From Pseudomonas sp. MH9.2 (lineage in GTDB: Bacteria; Pseudomonadota; Gammaproteobacteria; Pseudomonadales; Pseudomonadaceae): DNA of 64,000 nt. The notes beneath the pieces are model-generated. The model saw nothing but the letters and a program-made list of their open reading frames with translations. It was not told the origin of the DNA and searched no databases. The stretch spans positions 3,004,501-3,068,500 of the forward strand of contig NZ_CP133784.1 of NCBI RefSeq assembly GCF_034353875.1, written 5' to 3'. The position numbers were made by a program, and so were the translations under genes. This document shows, piece by piece, positions 29,976-38,778 of this stretch (position 1 is the first letter of the stretch; each line of letters begins with the position of its first letter).

Positions 29976-30178
29976 CGGTAAATACTCTCGGTTCTCAGGC
30001 TGTCCTGGCCCAAGCGGTCGATGGGTAACTCGATTGCCGCCAGGCTCAGGGCGTTTTGTACTGATCGGTGCGCTCAGATGCAAGCGCGATCGACGCAACA
30101 GGGCGGTCCTCAGGGGTCAGGCCCAGCAATCAAACATGCTAAGCTCGCCACTTCGACTGTTGCCAATAATTACCCACC

Positions 30179-30754
30179 GTGTCCCACCAACGCCTTCTTC
30201 TTGTTGCCCCTGACTGGCTCCAGCAAAATCAGCTGATGGAGTTACCCGATTCTGTGACCCTCGATTGGCTATTCAATCAGGACTCGCTGACCCGCCGCCT
30301 AACTCGCCTTTCTGCCAATAGTTTCAGCGTGACCCCCCTGTTCGAGGGCTGGCAAACCCTGCGTGCGGACGAATGTGCAGCACTGGACTTGCCCGCTCAA
30401 AGCCTTGGCTGGGTGCGCGAGGTGTATTTGCGCGGCAATGCCCAAAAGTGGGTCTTTGCCCGTAGCGTCGCGGCACAAAGCGCCCTGCTGGAAGGCGGAT
30501 TGAACATGGATGAGCTGGGCACGCGGTCACTGGGCGAGTTGCTGTTTTGCGACGCGGCGTTCGAGCGCGGCGCCCTCGAGGTGTGCCACTACCCCGGCGC
30601 GTGGCTGCCCGCTGATGATGCTGTCGAAGGCTTGTGGGGGCGACGCTCATGTTTCAGCCGTGGCGCCTTGAGCTTGTTGGTGGCTGAGGTCTTTCTGCCG
30701 AATCTGTGGCACGCGATTGAAGTCGCCGGGCCCGTTGTTACGGAGCATCATTGA
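30179..30754 (+). CDS. ubiC: Chorismate lyase
   Basis: A 191-residue enzyme that converts chorismate to 4-hydroxybenzoate and pyruvate, the entry step of ubiquinone synthesis. [34 protein letters not shown] is the UbiC N-terminal signature, and [19 protein letters not shown] follows, with the conserved LGELLFCD segment. GTG is the likely start (GTGTCCCACCAACGC). Its stop overlaps the ubiA start by one base (TGATG), so the two are translationally coupled. Confidence 0.95.
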   Translation: MSHQRLLLVAPDWLQQNQLMELPDSVTLDWLFNQDSLTRRLTRLSANSFSVTPLFEGWQTLRADECAALDLPAQSLGWVREVYLRGNAQKWVFARSVAAQSALLEGGLNMDELGTRSLGELLFCDAAFERGALEVCHYPGAWLPADDAVEGLWGRRSCFSRGALSLLVAEVFLPNLWHAIEVAGPVVTEHH

Positions 30755-31644
30755 TGTACCTGAGCCTGCTTAAATCGCTGAACCGCCTAAATCCCCGGGC
30801 ATGGGACTTTATCCAGCTGACCCGCATCGACAAGCCCATCGGCATTTACCTGCTGCTGTGGCCGACCCTGTGGGCGCTGTGGATCGCGGCCAAGGGCGTG
30901 CCGTCTTTGAGCAATCTGCTGATTTTCGTGATCGGCGTGATTCTGATGCGTGCCGCCGGTTGCGTGATCAATGACTTCGCCGACCGTAAAGTCGACGGCC
31001 ACGTAAAACGCACCGAGCAGCGCCCGCTGGTCAGCGGCAAGGTCCGCTCGCGTGAAGCGCTGGTGTTGTTCGCGGTACTGGTGGGCTTGAGTTTTCTCCT
31101 GGTGTTGCTCACCAACTCGCAGACCGTCTGGCTGTCGTTCGGCGGCTTGGCACTGGCGGCGTGCTACCCCTTCATGAAACGCTACACCTACTACCCGCAG
31201 GTGGTGCTGGGCGCAGCGTTTTCGTGGGGCATGCCGATGGCGTTCACCGCCGAGACCGGCGACCTGCCGGCAGCGGCCTGGTTGCTGTACATCGCTAATC
31301 TGCTGTGGACTGTGGGCTACGACACCTACTACGCGATGACCGACCGCGAAGACGACCTGAGAATCGGGGTCAAATCCACAGCGGTGCTGTTCGGCGATGC
31401 CGACCGCGTGATCATTCTCAGTTTGCAGGGCCTGGCGCTGGGCTGTCTGCTGCTGGCCGGGTCACGCTTTGAGCTGGGCACGTGCTTCCACGCAGGTCTG
31501 CTGGTGGCCGCTGGGTGCTTTGTCTGGGAGTTCTGGTACACACGCAATCGTGAGCCGCAACGCTGTTTCAAAGCGTTTCTGCATAATCATTGGGCGGGGT
31601 TGGCCATTTTTGTCGGCATCGTCGCCGACTATGCACTGCGTTAA
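30754..31644 (+). CDS. ubiA: 4-hydroxybenzoate polyprenyltransferase
   Basis: A 296-residue integral membrane enzyme that attaches the polyprenyl tail to 4-hydroxybenzoate in ubiquinone synthesis. Both Mg-diphosphate-binding aspartate motifs are present: [15 protein letters not shown] (about 71-85) and [17 protein letters not shown] (about 191-207). About eight or nine membrane helices are predicted from hydrophobicity. It overlaps ubiC by one base. phoB follows after an opposing small gene. Confidence 0.97.
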   Translation: MYLSLLKSLNRLNPRAWDFIQLTRIDKPIGIYLLLWPTLWALWIAAKGVPSLSNLLIFVIGVILMRAAGCVINDFADRKVDGHVKRTEQRPLVSGKVRSREALVLFAVLVGLSFLLVLLTNSQTVWLSFGGLALAACYPFMKRYTYYPQVVLGAAFSWGMPMAFTAETGDLPAAAWLLYIANLLWTVGYDTYYAMTDREDDLRIGVKSTAVLFGDADRVIILSLQGLALGCLLLAGSRFELGTCFHAGLLVAAGCFVWEFWYTRNREPQRCFKAFLHNHWAGLAIFVGIVADYALR

Positions 31645-31686
31645 CCGTCAGCGTTCAAGCAGACGGCTAACGCAACTGCCAGGCGC

Positions 31687-32064
31687 TTAATGCTTGGCGG
31701 CGTGCCACATGTCCATTTTGCCGTCGCCCATCATGTCTCCCGCCTTTTTGTCCATTTTGAAGGTGTAGAGCGGTTTGCCGTCATAGGCCCATTGCATCGT
31801 GCCATCATCGCGCTTGATCGTTGTCCACTCGCCAGCCGCTTTGCCGTCGGCAGGCGCCATCAGGGGTGGCCAGTTTTCAGCGCACGAGCCATTGCACATT
31901 GATTTACCGTTAGCGTCCTTGTCGAAGGTATACAGCGTCATTCCCTTCTGATCGACCATCATTCCGTTCTTGACCATGGCAGGGTCGGCAGCGAACGCCA
32001 TCCCGGACGAAGCCAGTACCGCCGCGGTAAGCAAGCCAAGCAAGGTTTTCGAGATTTTAGCCAT
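31687..32064 (-). CDS. COG4315-type secreted repeat protein
   Basis: A 125-residue protein. The signal peptide (MAKISKTLLGLLTAAVLASSGMAFAAD, cleavage after AFA) is followed by two copies of the short Yx[FWY]xxD unit: TLYTFDKDANGKS and PLYTFKMDKKAGD. Between them is a CNGSCAENWPPLMAP segment with two cysteines, typical of this family of lipoprotein-like secreted proteins of unknown function. The frame is open further upstream but this ATG gives the signal peptide. It is divergent from phoB across about 150 bases that include a possible Pho box, so phosphate control is possible. Confidence 0.8.
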   Translation of the reverse strand: MAKISKTLLGLLTAAVLASSGMAFAADPAMVKNGMMVDQKGMTLYTFDKDANGKSMCNGSCAENWPPLMAPADGKAAGEWTTIKRDDGTMQWAYDGKPLYTFKMDKKAGDMMGDGKMDMWHAAKH

Positions 32065-32144
32065 TTTAGATACATCCTCTTTTGTTTTAAGAGCGAACTC
32101 TAAGCTTAGACTCAAAATACGCAGGCATACTGGCCACTCCCAAG

Positions 32145-32165
32145 CTGTCACACGACTGCAATAAT
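32145..32165. promoter_or_regulatory. Possible Pho box between secreted protein and phoB
   Basis: CTGTCACACGACTGCAATAAT contains two Pho-box-like 7-mers (CTGTCAC and CTGCAAT) four bases apart, compared with the CTGTCAT-N4-CTGTCAT consensus. It is about 50 bases upstream of phoB, which is autoregulated in other bacteria. The second half matches less well, so this is suggestive only. Confidence 0.45.
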
Positions 32166-32214
32166 TCCGTTATCTAATGCGACTCAAGACAGTTAAATGA
32201 CAAGAGGACAGAGC

Positions 32215-32904
32215 ATGGCTGGCAGGAGCATTCTGATAGTTGACGACGAAGCGCCTATTCGCGAAATGATCGCCGTTGCGTTGGAAATGGCCGGCTACGA
32301 TTGCATGGAAGCCGAAAACTCCCAGCAAGCCCATGCCATCATCGTTGACCGCAAACCGGACCTGATTTTGCTCGACTGGATGCTGCCTGGCACCTCGGGC
32401 ATCGAATTGGCCCGCAGACTCAAGCGAGATGAGCTGACCGGCGACATCCCGATCATCATGCTCACCGCCAAAGGTGAAGAGGACAACAAGATCCAGGGCC
32501 TGGAAGTCGGTGCCGACGACTACATCACCAAGCCGTTCTCACCCCGCGAACTTGTCGCACGCCTCAAGGCGGTGTTACGCCGCGCCGGGCCGAGCGATGT
32601 CGAAGCACCAATTGAAGTGGGCGGCCTGTTACTCGATCCGATCAGTCACCGCGTCACCATCGACGGCAAGCCCGCAGAAATGGGCCCGACCGAATACCGT
32701 TTGCTGCAATTTTTCATGACCCACCAGGAACGCGCCTACACCCGTGGCCAATTGCTCGATCAGGTGTGGGGCGGCAATGTGTATGTCGAAGAGCGCACCG
32801 TAGACGTACATATCCGGCGTCTGCGAAAAGCCCTCGGCGACGCCTACGAGAATCTGGTTCAAACTGTTCGCGGCACGGGCTACCGTTTTTCCACCAAGAG
32901 CTGA
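32215..32904 (+). CDS. phoB: Phosphate regulon response regulator PhoB
   Basis: A 229-residue OmpR-family regulator. The receiver domain ([18 protein letters not shown]) has the acidic pair D10/D11, phosphoacceptor D54 in [11 protein letters not shown]84 and K106 in ITKPFSP. The C-terminal winged helix ([44 protein letters not shown]) binds Pho boxes. Phosphorylated by PhoR under low phosphate, it activates the pst-phoU genes and others. It is followed by phoR, 71 bases later by the chosen start. Confidence 0.98.
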   Translation: MAGRSILIVDDEAPIREMIAVALEMAGYDCMEAENSQQAHAIIVDRKPDLILLDWMLPGTSGIELARRLKRDELTGDIPIIMLTAKGEEDNKIQGLEVGADDYITKPFSPRELVARLKAVLRRAGPSDVEAPIEVGGLLLDPISHRVTIDGKPAEMGPTEYRLLQFFMTHQERAYTRGQLLDQVWGGNVYVEERTVDVHIRRLRKALGDAYENLVQTVRGTGYRFSTKS

Positions 32905-32975
32905 TCCCGCGCGTCTTAGCGCGTCGGCTGCTGACAGGCCTGATTGACCGCCCACTCGACAAGGATGCGTTTGAA

Positions 32976-34277
32976 TTGAACCAAAACTGGCATGGCACCC
33001 TGATCCGTCACATGCTGCTATTGGTGACCGCCTGCTTGGTGATCGGTTTGGTCAGCGGTTATTACGGCTGGAGCCTGGCGATTGGGCTGGCGGTTTACCT
33101 GACATGGACACTCAAACAATTACTGCGCCTGCACCAGTGGCTACGCCAGCATAAACCCGACGAGCCGCCGCCTGACGGTTATGGCTTGTGGGGCGACGTG
33201 TTCGACAGCATTTATCAGCTGCAACGCCGTGACCAACGCGTTCGTGGCCGATTGCAAGCGGTGATCGACCGCGTTCAGGAGTCCACTGCGGCCCTCAAAG
33301 ACGCAGTGATCATGCTCGACAGCGACGGCAACCTGGAATGGTGGAACCGCGCGGCGGAAACCTTGCTCGGCCTGAAAACCCCGCAAGACAGCGGTCAGCC
33401 TGTCACCAACCTGGTGCGTCATCCACGCTTCAAAGAATACTTCGAGCAGAACAATTACCTTGAGCCGCTGGAGATCCCCTCGCCGATCAATGATCGCGTG
33501 CGCGTGCAGCTGCTCATCACCCGCTATGGCAATAACGAACACCTGATGCTGGTCCGCGATGTGACCCGCCTTCATCAGCTTGAGCAGATGCGCAAAGACT
33601 TCGTCGCCAACGTCTCTCATGAGCTACGCACGCCACTGACGGTGATCTGTGGCTATCTGGAAACCTTGCTCGATAACGTTGAAGAGATAAACCCGCGCTG
33701 GACTCGTGCTCTGCAGCAGATGCAACAGCAGGGCGCGCGTATGCAAACCCTACTCAATGACTTGCTGTTGCTGGCCAAACTAGAAGCCACCGACTATCCA
33801 TCGGGCAACCAACCGGTCCTCGTACCAACGCTGTTGCAGACCATCAAAAATGACGCCCAGGCGTTGTCCGGGCAGCGCAACCAGCGCATCACTCTGGAAA
33901 TCGACAGCACACTCGGACTCAAGGGCAGCGAGCCCGAACTGCGCAGTGCGTTTTCCAATCTGGTGTTCAATGCGGTGAAATACACCCCGGCCGAAGGCGC
34001 AATCCACATCCGCTGGTGGGGCGACGAGCAAGGCGCACACTTGCGCGTACAGGATTCAGGCCCCGGCATCGAGGCCAAGCATCTGCCGCGCCTGACCGAA
34101 CGGTTCTACCGCGTCGACTCCAGCCGAGCGTCCAATACCGGTGGCACAGGGCTTGGCCTGGCCATCGTCAAGCACGTGCTGTTACGCCATCGAGGCACAC
34201 TGGATATCAGCAGCGTGCTGGGCAAAGGCAGCAGTTTTACCTGCCATTTTGCCCCTGCCCAAGAGATCAAGCTCTGA
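32976..34277 (+). CDS. phoR: Phosphate regulon sensor kinase PhoR
   Basis: A 433-residue (by the TTG start) membrane histidine kinase. Two N-terminal membrane helices (about 11-45) are followed by a PAS domain (about 100-195, ALKDAVIMLDSDGNLEWWNRAAETLLGL), HisKA with H215 in ANVSHELRTPLTVICGYLE, and HATPase_c with NAVKYTPAEGAIHI (N box), DSGPGI and GTGLGLAIVKH. It phosphorylates PhoB when phosphate is low and is held off by PhoU-Pst. The frame is open upstream into phoB. I chose TTG preceded by AAGGA because it gives the usual length; ATG 12 codons later is the alternative. Confidence 0.95.
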   Translation: MNQNWHGTLIRHMLLLVTACLVIGLVSGYYGWSLAIGLAVYLTWTLKQLLRLHQWLRQHKPDEPPPDGYGLWGDVFDSIYQLQRRDQRVRGRLQAVIDRVQESTAALKDAVIMLDSDGNLEWWNRAAETLLGLKTPQDSGQPVTNLVRHPRFKEYFEQNNYLEPLEIPSPINDRVRVQLLITRYGNNEHLMLVRDVTRLHQLEQMRKDFVANVSHELRTPLTVICGYLETLLDNVEEINPRWTRALQQMQQQGARMQTLLNDLLLLAKLEATDYPSGNQPVLVPTLLQTIKNDAQALSGQRNQRITLEIDSTLGLKGSEPELRSAFSNLVFNAVKYTPAEGAIHIRWWGDEQGAHLRVQDSGPGIEAKHLPRLTERFYRVDSSRASNTGGTGLGLAIVKHVLLRHRGTLDISSVLGKGSSFTCHFAPAQEIKL

Positions 34278-34382
34278 GCAAACCCTAGGCAAGCTGGCCG
34301 GTAGCCGCTACATTGCGCTCTTATGCTCGCCACTTTGGCTGCGGCAACCCCCTCGATAATACGGAACCTTTAAAACTCCACC

Positions 34383-35723
34383 ATGGACCCTTCCCCTAGT
34401 TATAACCTAGCCTCACTTTTTGCCGATTTCGGCATGATTCTTTTTGCAATGGTCCTGGTTCTGCTCAACGGCTTTTTCGTTGCCGCCGAGTTCGCCATGG
34501 TCAAGCTGCGCTCGACCAAGGTCGAATCCATCGCCGTTAAAAACGGCTGGCGCGGTCATATCCTGCGCACGGTCCACAGTCAGCTGGACGCCTATCTTTC
34601 AGCTTGCCAGTTGGGTATCACCCTCGCCTCCCTCGGCCTTGGCTGGGTCGGTGAGCCTGCGTTTGCCCACTTGTTGGCACCGCTGCTGGACATGGTCGGC
34701 GTACAGTCGCCGGAATTGATCAAGGGCATATCGTTCTTCAGTGCGTTTTTCATCATCTCTTACCTGCACATCGTCGTCGGCGAGCTGGCCCCCAAATCCT
34801 GGGCGATCCGCAAACCCGAGCTGTTGTCGTTATGGACGGCCGTGCCGCTGTATATGTTCTATTGGACCATGTACCCGGCGATTTACCTGCTCAACGCCAG
34901 CGCCAACGGCATCCTGCGCATCGCTGGCCAAGGCGAACCCGGCCCGCATCACGATCATCAATACAGCCGTGAAGAACTGAAGCTGATTCTGCATTCGAGC
35001 CGAGGCCAGGACCCGAGCGATCAAGGCATGCGCGTGCTGGCCTCCGCCGTCGAAATGGGCGAACTGGAGGTGGTCGATTGGGCCAATTCCCGCGAAGACC
35101 TGGTGACCCTCGACTGCAATGCACCGCTCAAGGAAATCCTGGCCCTGTTCCGCCGTCACAAATTCAGCCGCTACCCGGTCTACGATGCAGAGCGTGGCGA
35201 ATTCGTCGGCCTGCTGCACATCAAGGACTTGTTGCTGGAACTGGCCGCGCTGGACCATATCCCCGCGTCGTTCAACCTCTCCGAGCTGACCCGGCCATTG
35301 GAGCGCGTATCCAAACACATGCCCCTGTCACGCCTGCTGGAGCAGTTCCGCAAGGGTGGCGCGCACTTCGCACTGGTTGAGGAGGCCGACGGCAAAGTCA
35401 TCGGTTACCTGACCATGGAAGACGTGCTGGAAGTATTGGTCGGCGATATCCAAGACGAACACCGCAAGGCCGAACGCGGCATTCTTGCCTACCAACCCGG
35501 CAAGCTGCTGGTGCGGGGCGATACGCCGCTGTTCAAGATCGAGCGCCTGCTGGGTATCGATCTGGACCACATCGACGCGGAGACACTCGCCGGATTGATC
35601 TACGAGACCCTGAAGCGGGTGCCCGAAGAAGAGGAAGTGCTGGAAGTCGAAGGCCTGCGCATCATCATCAAGAAGATGAAAGGGCCGAAAATCGTCCTGG
35701 CCAAGGTGCTCAAGCTCGATTGA
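34383..35723 (+). CDS. CNNM/HlyC-type membrane transporter or hemolysin-family protein
   Basis: A 446-residue protein with a DUF21 (CNNM) membrane domain, three or four hydrophobic segments (about 15-40, 70-95, 110-135, 140-165), including FVAAEFAMVKLRSTKVESIAV and SYLHIVVGELAPKSWAIRKPE, typical of magnesium/metal-related efflux proteins. Two CBS repeats follow (about 210-330, APLKEILALFRRHKFSRYPVYD), then a CorC/HlyC domain (about 345-440). The family is linked to Mg/Co export and in older annotation to hemolysins. It follows phoR in the same direction; whether co-transcribed is unclear. Confidence 0.9.
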   Translation: MDPSPSYNLASLFADFGMILFAMVLVLLNGFFVAAEFAMVKLRSTKVESIAVKNGWRGHILRTVHSQLDAYLSACQLGITLASLGLGWVGEPAFAHLLAPLLDMVGVQSPELIKGISFFSAFFIISYLHIVVGELAPKSWAIRKPELLSLWTAVPLYMFYWTMYPAIYLLNASANGILRIAGQGEPGPHHDHQYSREELKLILHSSRGQDPSDQGMRVLASAVEMGELEVVDWANSREDLVTLDCNAPLKEILALFRRHKFSRYPVYDAERGEFVGLLHIKDLLLELAALDHIPASFNLSELTRPLERVSKHMPLSRLLEQFRKGGAHFALVEEADGKVIGYLTMEDVLEVLVGDIQDEHRKAERGILAYQPGKLLVRGDTPLFKIERLLGIDLDHIDAETLAGLIYETLKRVPEEEEVLEVEGLRIIIKKMKGPKIVLAKVLKLD

Positions 35724-35739
35724 CCTGGAAAGGCCCATT

Positions 35740-35806
35740 CGTTCCCACGTGATGACGCAATCTACTGTGCGGTCTGTGTGGGAACGAGTTCATTCGTGAT
35801 AGGGGT
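35740..35806. repeat. REP-like element
   Basis: CGTTCCCAC (35740-35748) pairs with GTGGGAACG (35778-35786) and is followed by AGTTCATTCGTGATA, the same architecture as the Pseudomonas REP at 17577 (GTGGGAGCGAATTTATTGGCGATA) but diverged. It lies between the convergent CNNM and M23 genes. Confidence 0.5.
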
Positions 35807-35819
35807 GTTCCGGACCGCC

Positions 35820-36716
35820 TCAGTTCCCGCCTACCGCAAAATTCGGCAGGCTGTCGACGCGCTCCGCGAACCGATAGGGAATCGACTCCAGCCCCAGCCC
35901 ACCGTTACGCTGCACCACGAAATGCAGATGGGGCCCGCTGCTGTTACCGGTATTGCCGGAACGCGCCAGCGCGCTGCCGACAACGACGCGCTGACCTTCC
36001 TTGACGCTCACCGAGCCACGCATCAGGTGTAAATAGACACCCATGGTGCCGTCGTCGTGCAGTATCCGGACAAAATTACCTGAAGGGTCCGCACCGTGGC
36101 CCGATTGACCATTCTCGGTTTTAACCACCGTCCCCGCCCGAGCGGCAATGATTGGCGTGCCTTCGGGCATGGCAATGTCCATCGCGTAACGGCTTTTAAT
36201 ACCAAAGTGGCTGAAGGCGCCATTGGGACCCTGGCTCAAGCGAAAAGGCCCGCCCTGCCAAGGCAGCGGGTAACTGTAACCCTGAGGCTGACGCCCAGGG
36301 TCGCCCAGCGAGTAGCGCAGCTTGGGCGTGTAACTCAGCGCCTTGCCCGCCTGCCGGGGACTGAGCACGGCCAGACGCACAGCGCTGCGGGCGGGAATGA
36401 CACGGTGGATCGGCTGCCCCGTGGTGCCCAGCACATTCTTCAGCGCCGTGACCTGCAACTCCACCTCGACAGGCGCATACGAATCGTTGCGCACAAACAG
36501 GCTGTGCACGCCCTTGTCCTTTTTGATGTTCAGATGCACCTGTTTTTCAAGGTGCTCGACGATCCGCTCGCGAGGCACCACCACCGTAGCACCCGCCGTT
36601 GGCCTGTCGGTAAACGAGACCACGCCATTGGCATCGGTGAATTTATAGATGGTCACCGCCACCGACGATTGCGCGGTCAGCAACAGAGCACACAGGAGTA
36701 AGCAGCGCTCGAGCAT
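35820..36716 (-). CDS. DUF4124 plus M23 peptidase, secreted
   Basis: A 298-residue protein with a signal peptide (MLERCLLLCALLLTAQSSVA), a short DUF4124 segment (VTIYKFTDANGVVSFTDRPTAG, about 21-42) and a C-terminal M23/LytM domain (about 170-290). Metal-binding positions are visible: H in SHFGIKSRYAMDIAMPEGTPI with its D, and the HLH of SGPHLHFVVQRNGG. LytM peptidases cut or regulate peptidoglycan cross-links in the periplasm. It is the second DUF4124 protein in this window. ATG at MLERCLL is chosen; the frame continues upstream. Confidence 0.88.
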   Translation of the reverse strand: MLERCLLLCALLLTAQSSVAVTIYKFTDANGVVSFTDRPTAGATVVVPRERIVEHLEKQVHLNIKKDKGVHSLFVRNDSYAPVEVELQVTALKNVLGTTGQPIHRVIPARSAVRLAVLSPRQAGKALSYTPKLRYSLGDPGRQPQGYSYPLPWQGGPFRLSQGPNGAFSHFGIKSRYAMDIAMPEGTPIIAARAGTVVKTENGQSGHGADPSGNFVRILHDDGTMGVYLHLMRGSVSVKEGQRVVVGSALARSGNTGNSSGPHLHFVVQRNGGLGLESIPYRFAERVDSLPNFAVGGN

Positions 36717-36828
36717 CGTGATTGATATCTGGGTAGTGGGAGGCAGGGAGAGCGTAGCAGCGATTTGCCGCCATTTGGGGGTGGCGGTATCAATCAGTAG
36801 CAAAGAGGCAGGGAAATCAGACAAACCG

Positions 36829-36868
36829 CGTCAGCACCTTCGCAGGCAAGCCTGCGAAGGTGCTGACG
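36829..36868. repeat. Perfect 19-bp inverted repeat (REP-like)
   Basis: A perfect 19-base stem from CGTCAGCACC... to ...GGTGCTGACG with a 2-base AA loop; the centre CTTCGCAGGC-AA-GCCTGCGAAG looks like the Pseudomonas REP palindrome. It lies between two minus-strand genes (response regulator upstream, M23 peptidase downstream), so it may end the regulator mRNA or stabilise it. Confidence 0.8.
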
Positions 36869-36876
36869 CTCAGGGA

Positions 36877-37788
36877 TCAACCCCCCGGTACGAAGTGCTT
36901 TTGCGCCGTGCCGCGGGCGATCAGGCGGGAGACGTAGTCGAGTTTCTGTGCGTCCTGGTCGACAAAGCGGAAGGTCAGTTGCAGCCAATCGCTGTCGGGT
37001 TTGGGTTCGTAGGCGACGATGGCGTGTAGGTAGCCGTTGAGACGGGCGACTTCGGCGTTCTCGCCTTGTTCAAGGTCGAGTACGGCGCTGTCGAGCACCT
37101 GTGGCAGGACGTCACCGCGACGCACCACCAGCAGCGCTTCCTTGAGGCTCAGCGCCTTGATCACGCATTGCTGGTTACCACTGGGCAACCGCAATTGGCC
37201 TTGACCGCGGCCGCCAAGGGCTGGCGCAGCAGCAGGCGCAAAGGCCCGGGCAGACGAGTTGATCAACGGCGCCGCTTTCGGCCCGGTAGCTGGCGCAGCG
37301 GCCGGCCTGACCACTTCCGCCTTGCCACCGGTCAGGGCGCTGAGGGAATCGTTACCGAACGCCGAGTTCATCTTGGTTGGCGCGCTGGCCAACAGGGTGT
37401 CGAGCTTGCCGACTCTGGCCAGCGCCTTCTTGACCTTGGTCAGCAGCTGCTCATTGGTGAACGGCTTGCCAATAAAGTCGGTGACACCGGCCTGGATCGC
37501 CTGGACCACGTTTTCCTTGTCACCACGGCTGGTGACCATGATGAACGGCAAGGCCTTGAGGTTGTCCTGCCCACGGCACCAGGTCAGCAGTTCCAGACCG
37601 GACATCTCCGGCATTTCCCAGTCGCATAACACCAGATCGAACGCCTGACGCTCCAGCAAGACCTGAGCCTTGCGACCGTTGACGGCGTCTTCGATGTGAA
37701 TGCCGGGAAAGTAGTTACGTAAACCTTTTTTCACCAGATCGCGAATAAATGGCGCGTCATCCACCACCAGTACACTGACTTTACTCAT
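36877..37788 (-). CDS. Response regulator with C-terminal PilZ-like domain
   Basis: A 303-residue protein. The receiver domain (1-120) is intact: MSKVSVLVVDDAPFIRDLVKKGL, phosphoacceptor aspartate in LVLCDWEMPEMSGLELL, and GKPFTNEQLL. A proline/alanine-rich linker (about 145-200) follows, then a C-terminal domain (about 200-300) that looks like a diverged PilZ (QLRLPSGNQQCVIKALSLKE and LQLTFRFVDQDAQKLDYVSRL) but lacks the RxxxR and DxSxxG c-di-GMP-binding residues. It sits immediately downstream of phoU in the same orientation, so it may link phosphate or c-di-GMP signalling; the output is unknown. Confidence 0.8.
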   Translation of the reverse strand: MSKVSVLVVDDAPFIRDLVKKGLRNYFPGIHIEDAVNGRKAQVLLERQAFDLVLCDWEMPEMSGLELLTWCRGQDNLKALPFIMVTSRGDKENVVQAIQAGVTDFIGKPFTNEQLLTKVKKALARVGKLDTLLASAPTKMNSAFGNDSLSALTGGKAEVVRPAAAPATGPKAAPLINSSARAFAPAAAPALGGRGQGQLRLPSGNQQCVIKALSLKEALLVVRRGDVLPQVLDSAVLDLEQGENAEVARLNGYLHAIVAYEPKPDSDWLQLTFRFVDQDAQKLDYVSRLIARGTAQKHFVPGG

Positions 37789-37904
37789 TGATCTTTCCTT
37801 TAAAATCCCGACAAGCATAGCGCTGGTTGATGGCCAATTGCTAAACCGATTAACGACGCCAGGACTTTTCGTTCGCGGGCGGCTTGAACTCAAAGCCCGT
37901 AACG

Positions 37905-37936
37905 AAAACGCCCGACAATGAGCCGGGCGTTTTTTT
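37905..37936 (-). terminator. Terminator after phoU
   Basis: The stem AAAACGCCCG / CGGGCGTTTT with loop ACAATGAGC lies 10 bases after the phoU stop codon. The T run is on the plus strand and the corresponding A run gives TTTTCG on the minus strand, so it is somewhat better for the plus strand but fits as a phoU end. Confidence 0.65.
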
Positions 37937-37946
37937 GCAGGCAGTC

Positions 37947-38708
37947 TTATTTATCGTCAGGTTTGACCAGAACATTAGCGCTATCGTCAATGACGCCCTG
38001 CACTTCTTCCCTCATGCGCTTGAGGCCCATATGGCGGACGTCGGTACCGCGCACCAGATAGATGACCAGCTCCGAAATATTACGGGCATGGTCGCCGATA
38101 CGTTCCAGCGAACGCAGCACCCAAATCACGCTCAACACCCGCGAGATAGAACGCGGGTCTTCCATCATGTACGTGACCAGCTCGCGCAGCGCGGTTTTGT
38201 ATTCGCGGTCGATGGTCTTGTCGTACTGGGCCACGGACAGCGCCAGATCGGCATCGAAGCGAGCGAACGCATCAAGTGCATCACGGACCATGTTGCGCAC
38301 CTGATCGCCGATATGCCGCACTTCAACGTAACCACGCGGCGATTCGCCTTCTTCACACAGCTGAATGGCGCGCTTGGCAATTTTGGTGGACTCATCACCG
38401 ATGCGCTCCAGATCGATCACAGACTTGGAAATGCTGATGATCAAACGTAGGTCGGAGGCCGCTGGCTGACGACGCGCAAGAATACGCAGACATTCTTCAT
38501 CAATGTTGCGTTCCATCTGGTTGATCTGGTCGTCGATGTCACGAACCTGCTGGGCCAGGCCCGAGTCGGCTTCGATCAACGAGGTCACCGCATCGTTGAC
38601 CTGTTTCTCGACCAAGCCACCCATTGCCAGCAGATGGCTGCGCACTTCCTCCAGTTCGGCGTTGAACTGCTGGGAGATGTGATGAGTAAGGCTGTCTTTA
38701 TCGATCAT
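37947..38708 (-). CDS. phoU: Phosphate-specific transport system regulator PhoU
   Basis: A 253-residue all-helical protein with two PhoU repeats: DSLTHHISQQFNAELEEVRSHLLAMGGLVEKQV, then RIGDESTKIAKRAIQL and SLERIGDHARNISELVIYLVRG. Each carries the E/DxxxD metal-cluster type residues. PhoU links the Pst transporter to PhoR and keeps it in the phosphatase state when phosphate is plentiful. The order phoU-pstB-pstA-pstC-pstS on the minus strand is the reverse listing of a pstS-pstC-pstA-pstB-phoU operon. Confidence 0.98.
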   Translation of the reverse strand: MIDKDSLTHHISQQFNAELEEVRSHLLAMGGLVEKQVNDAVTSLIEADSGLAQQVRDIDDQINQMERNIDEECLRILARRQPAASDLRLIISISKSVIDLERIGDESTKIAKRAIQLCEEGESPRGYVEVRHIGDQVRNMVRDALDAFARFDADLALSVAQYDKTIDREYKTALRELVTYMMEDPRSISRVLSVIWVLRSLERIGDHARNISELVIYLVRGTDVRHMGLKRMREEVQGVIDDSANVLVKPDDK

Positions 38709-38778
38709 GCTTATTGTCCTTGGAACGTCCAGTTAACTACGAGACCGCAGCAGTACTTCAGGGCCAACGAGCCAGGCC

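Noticed and set aside
32766..32975. Upstream extension of the phoR frame into phoB
   Set aside because: It overlaps phoB and gives no membrane or PhoR-like sequence; TTG near 32976 gives the usual length.
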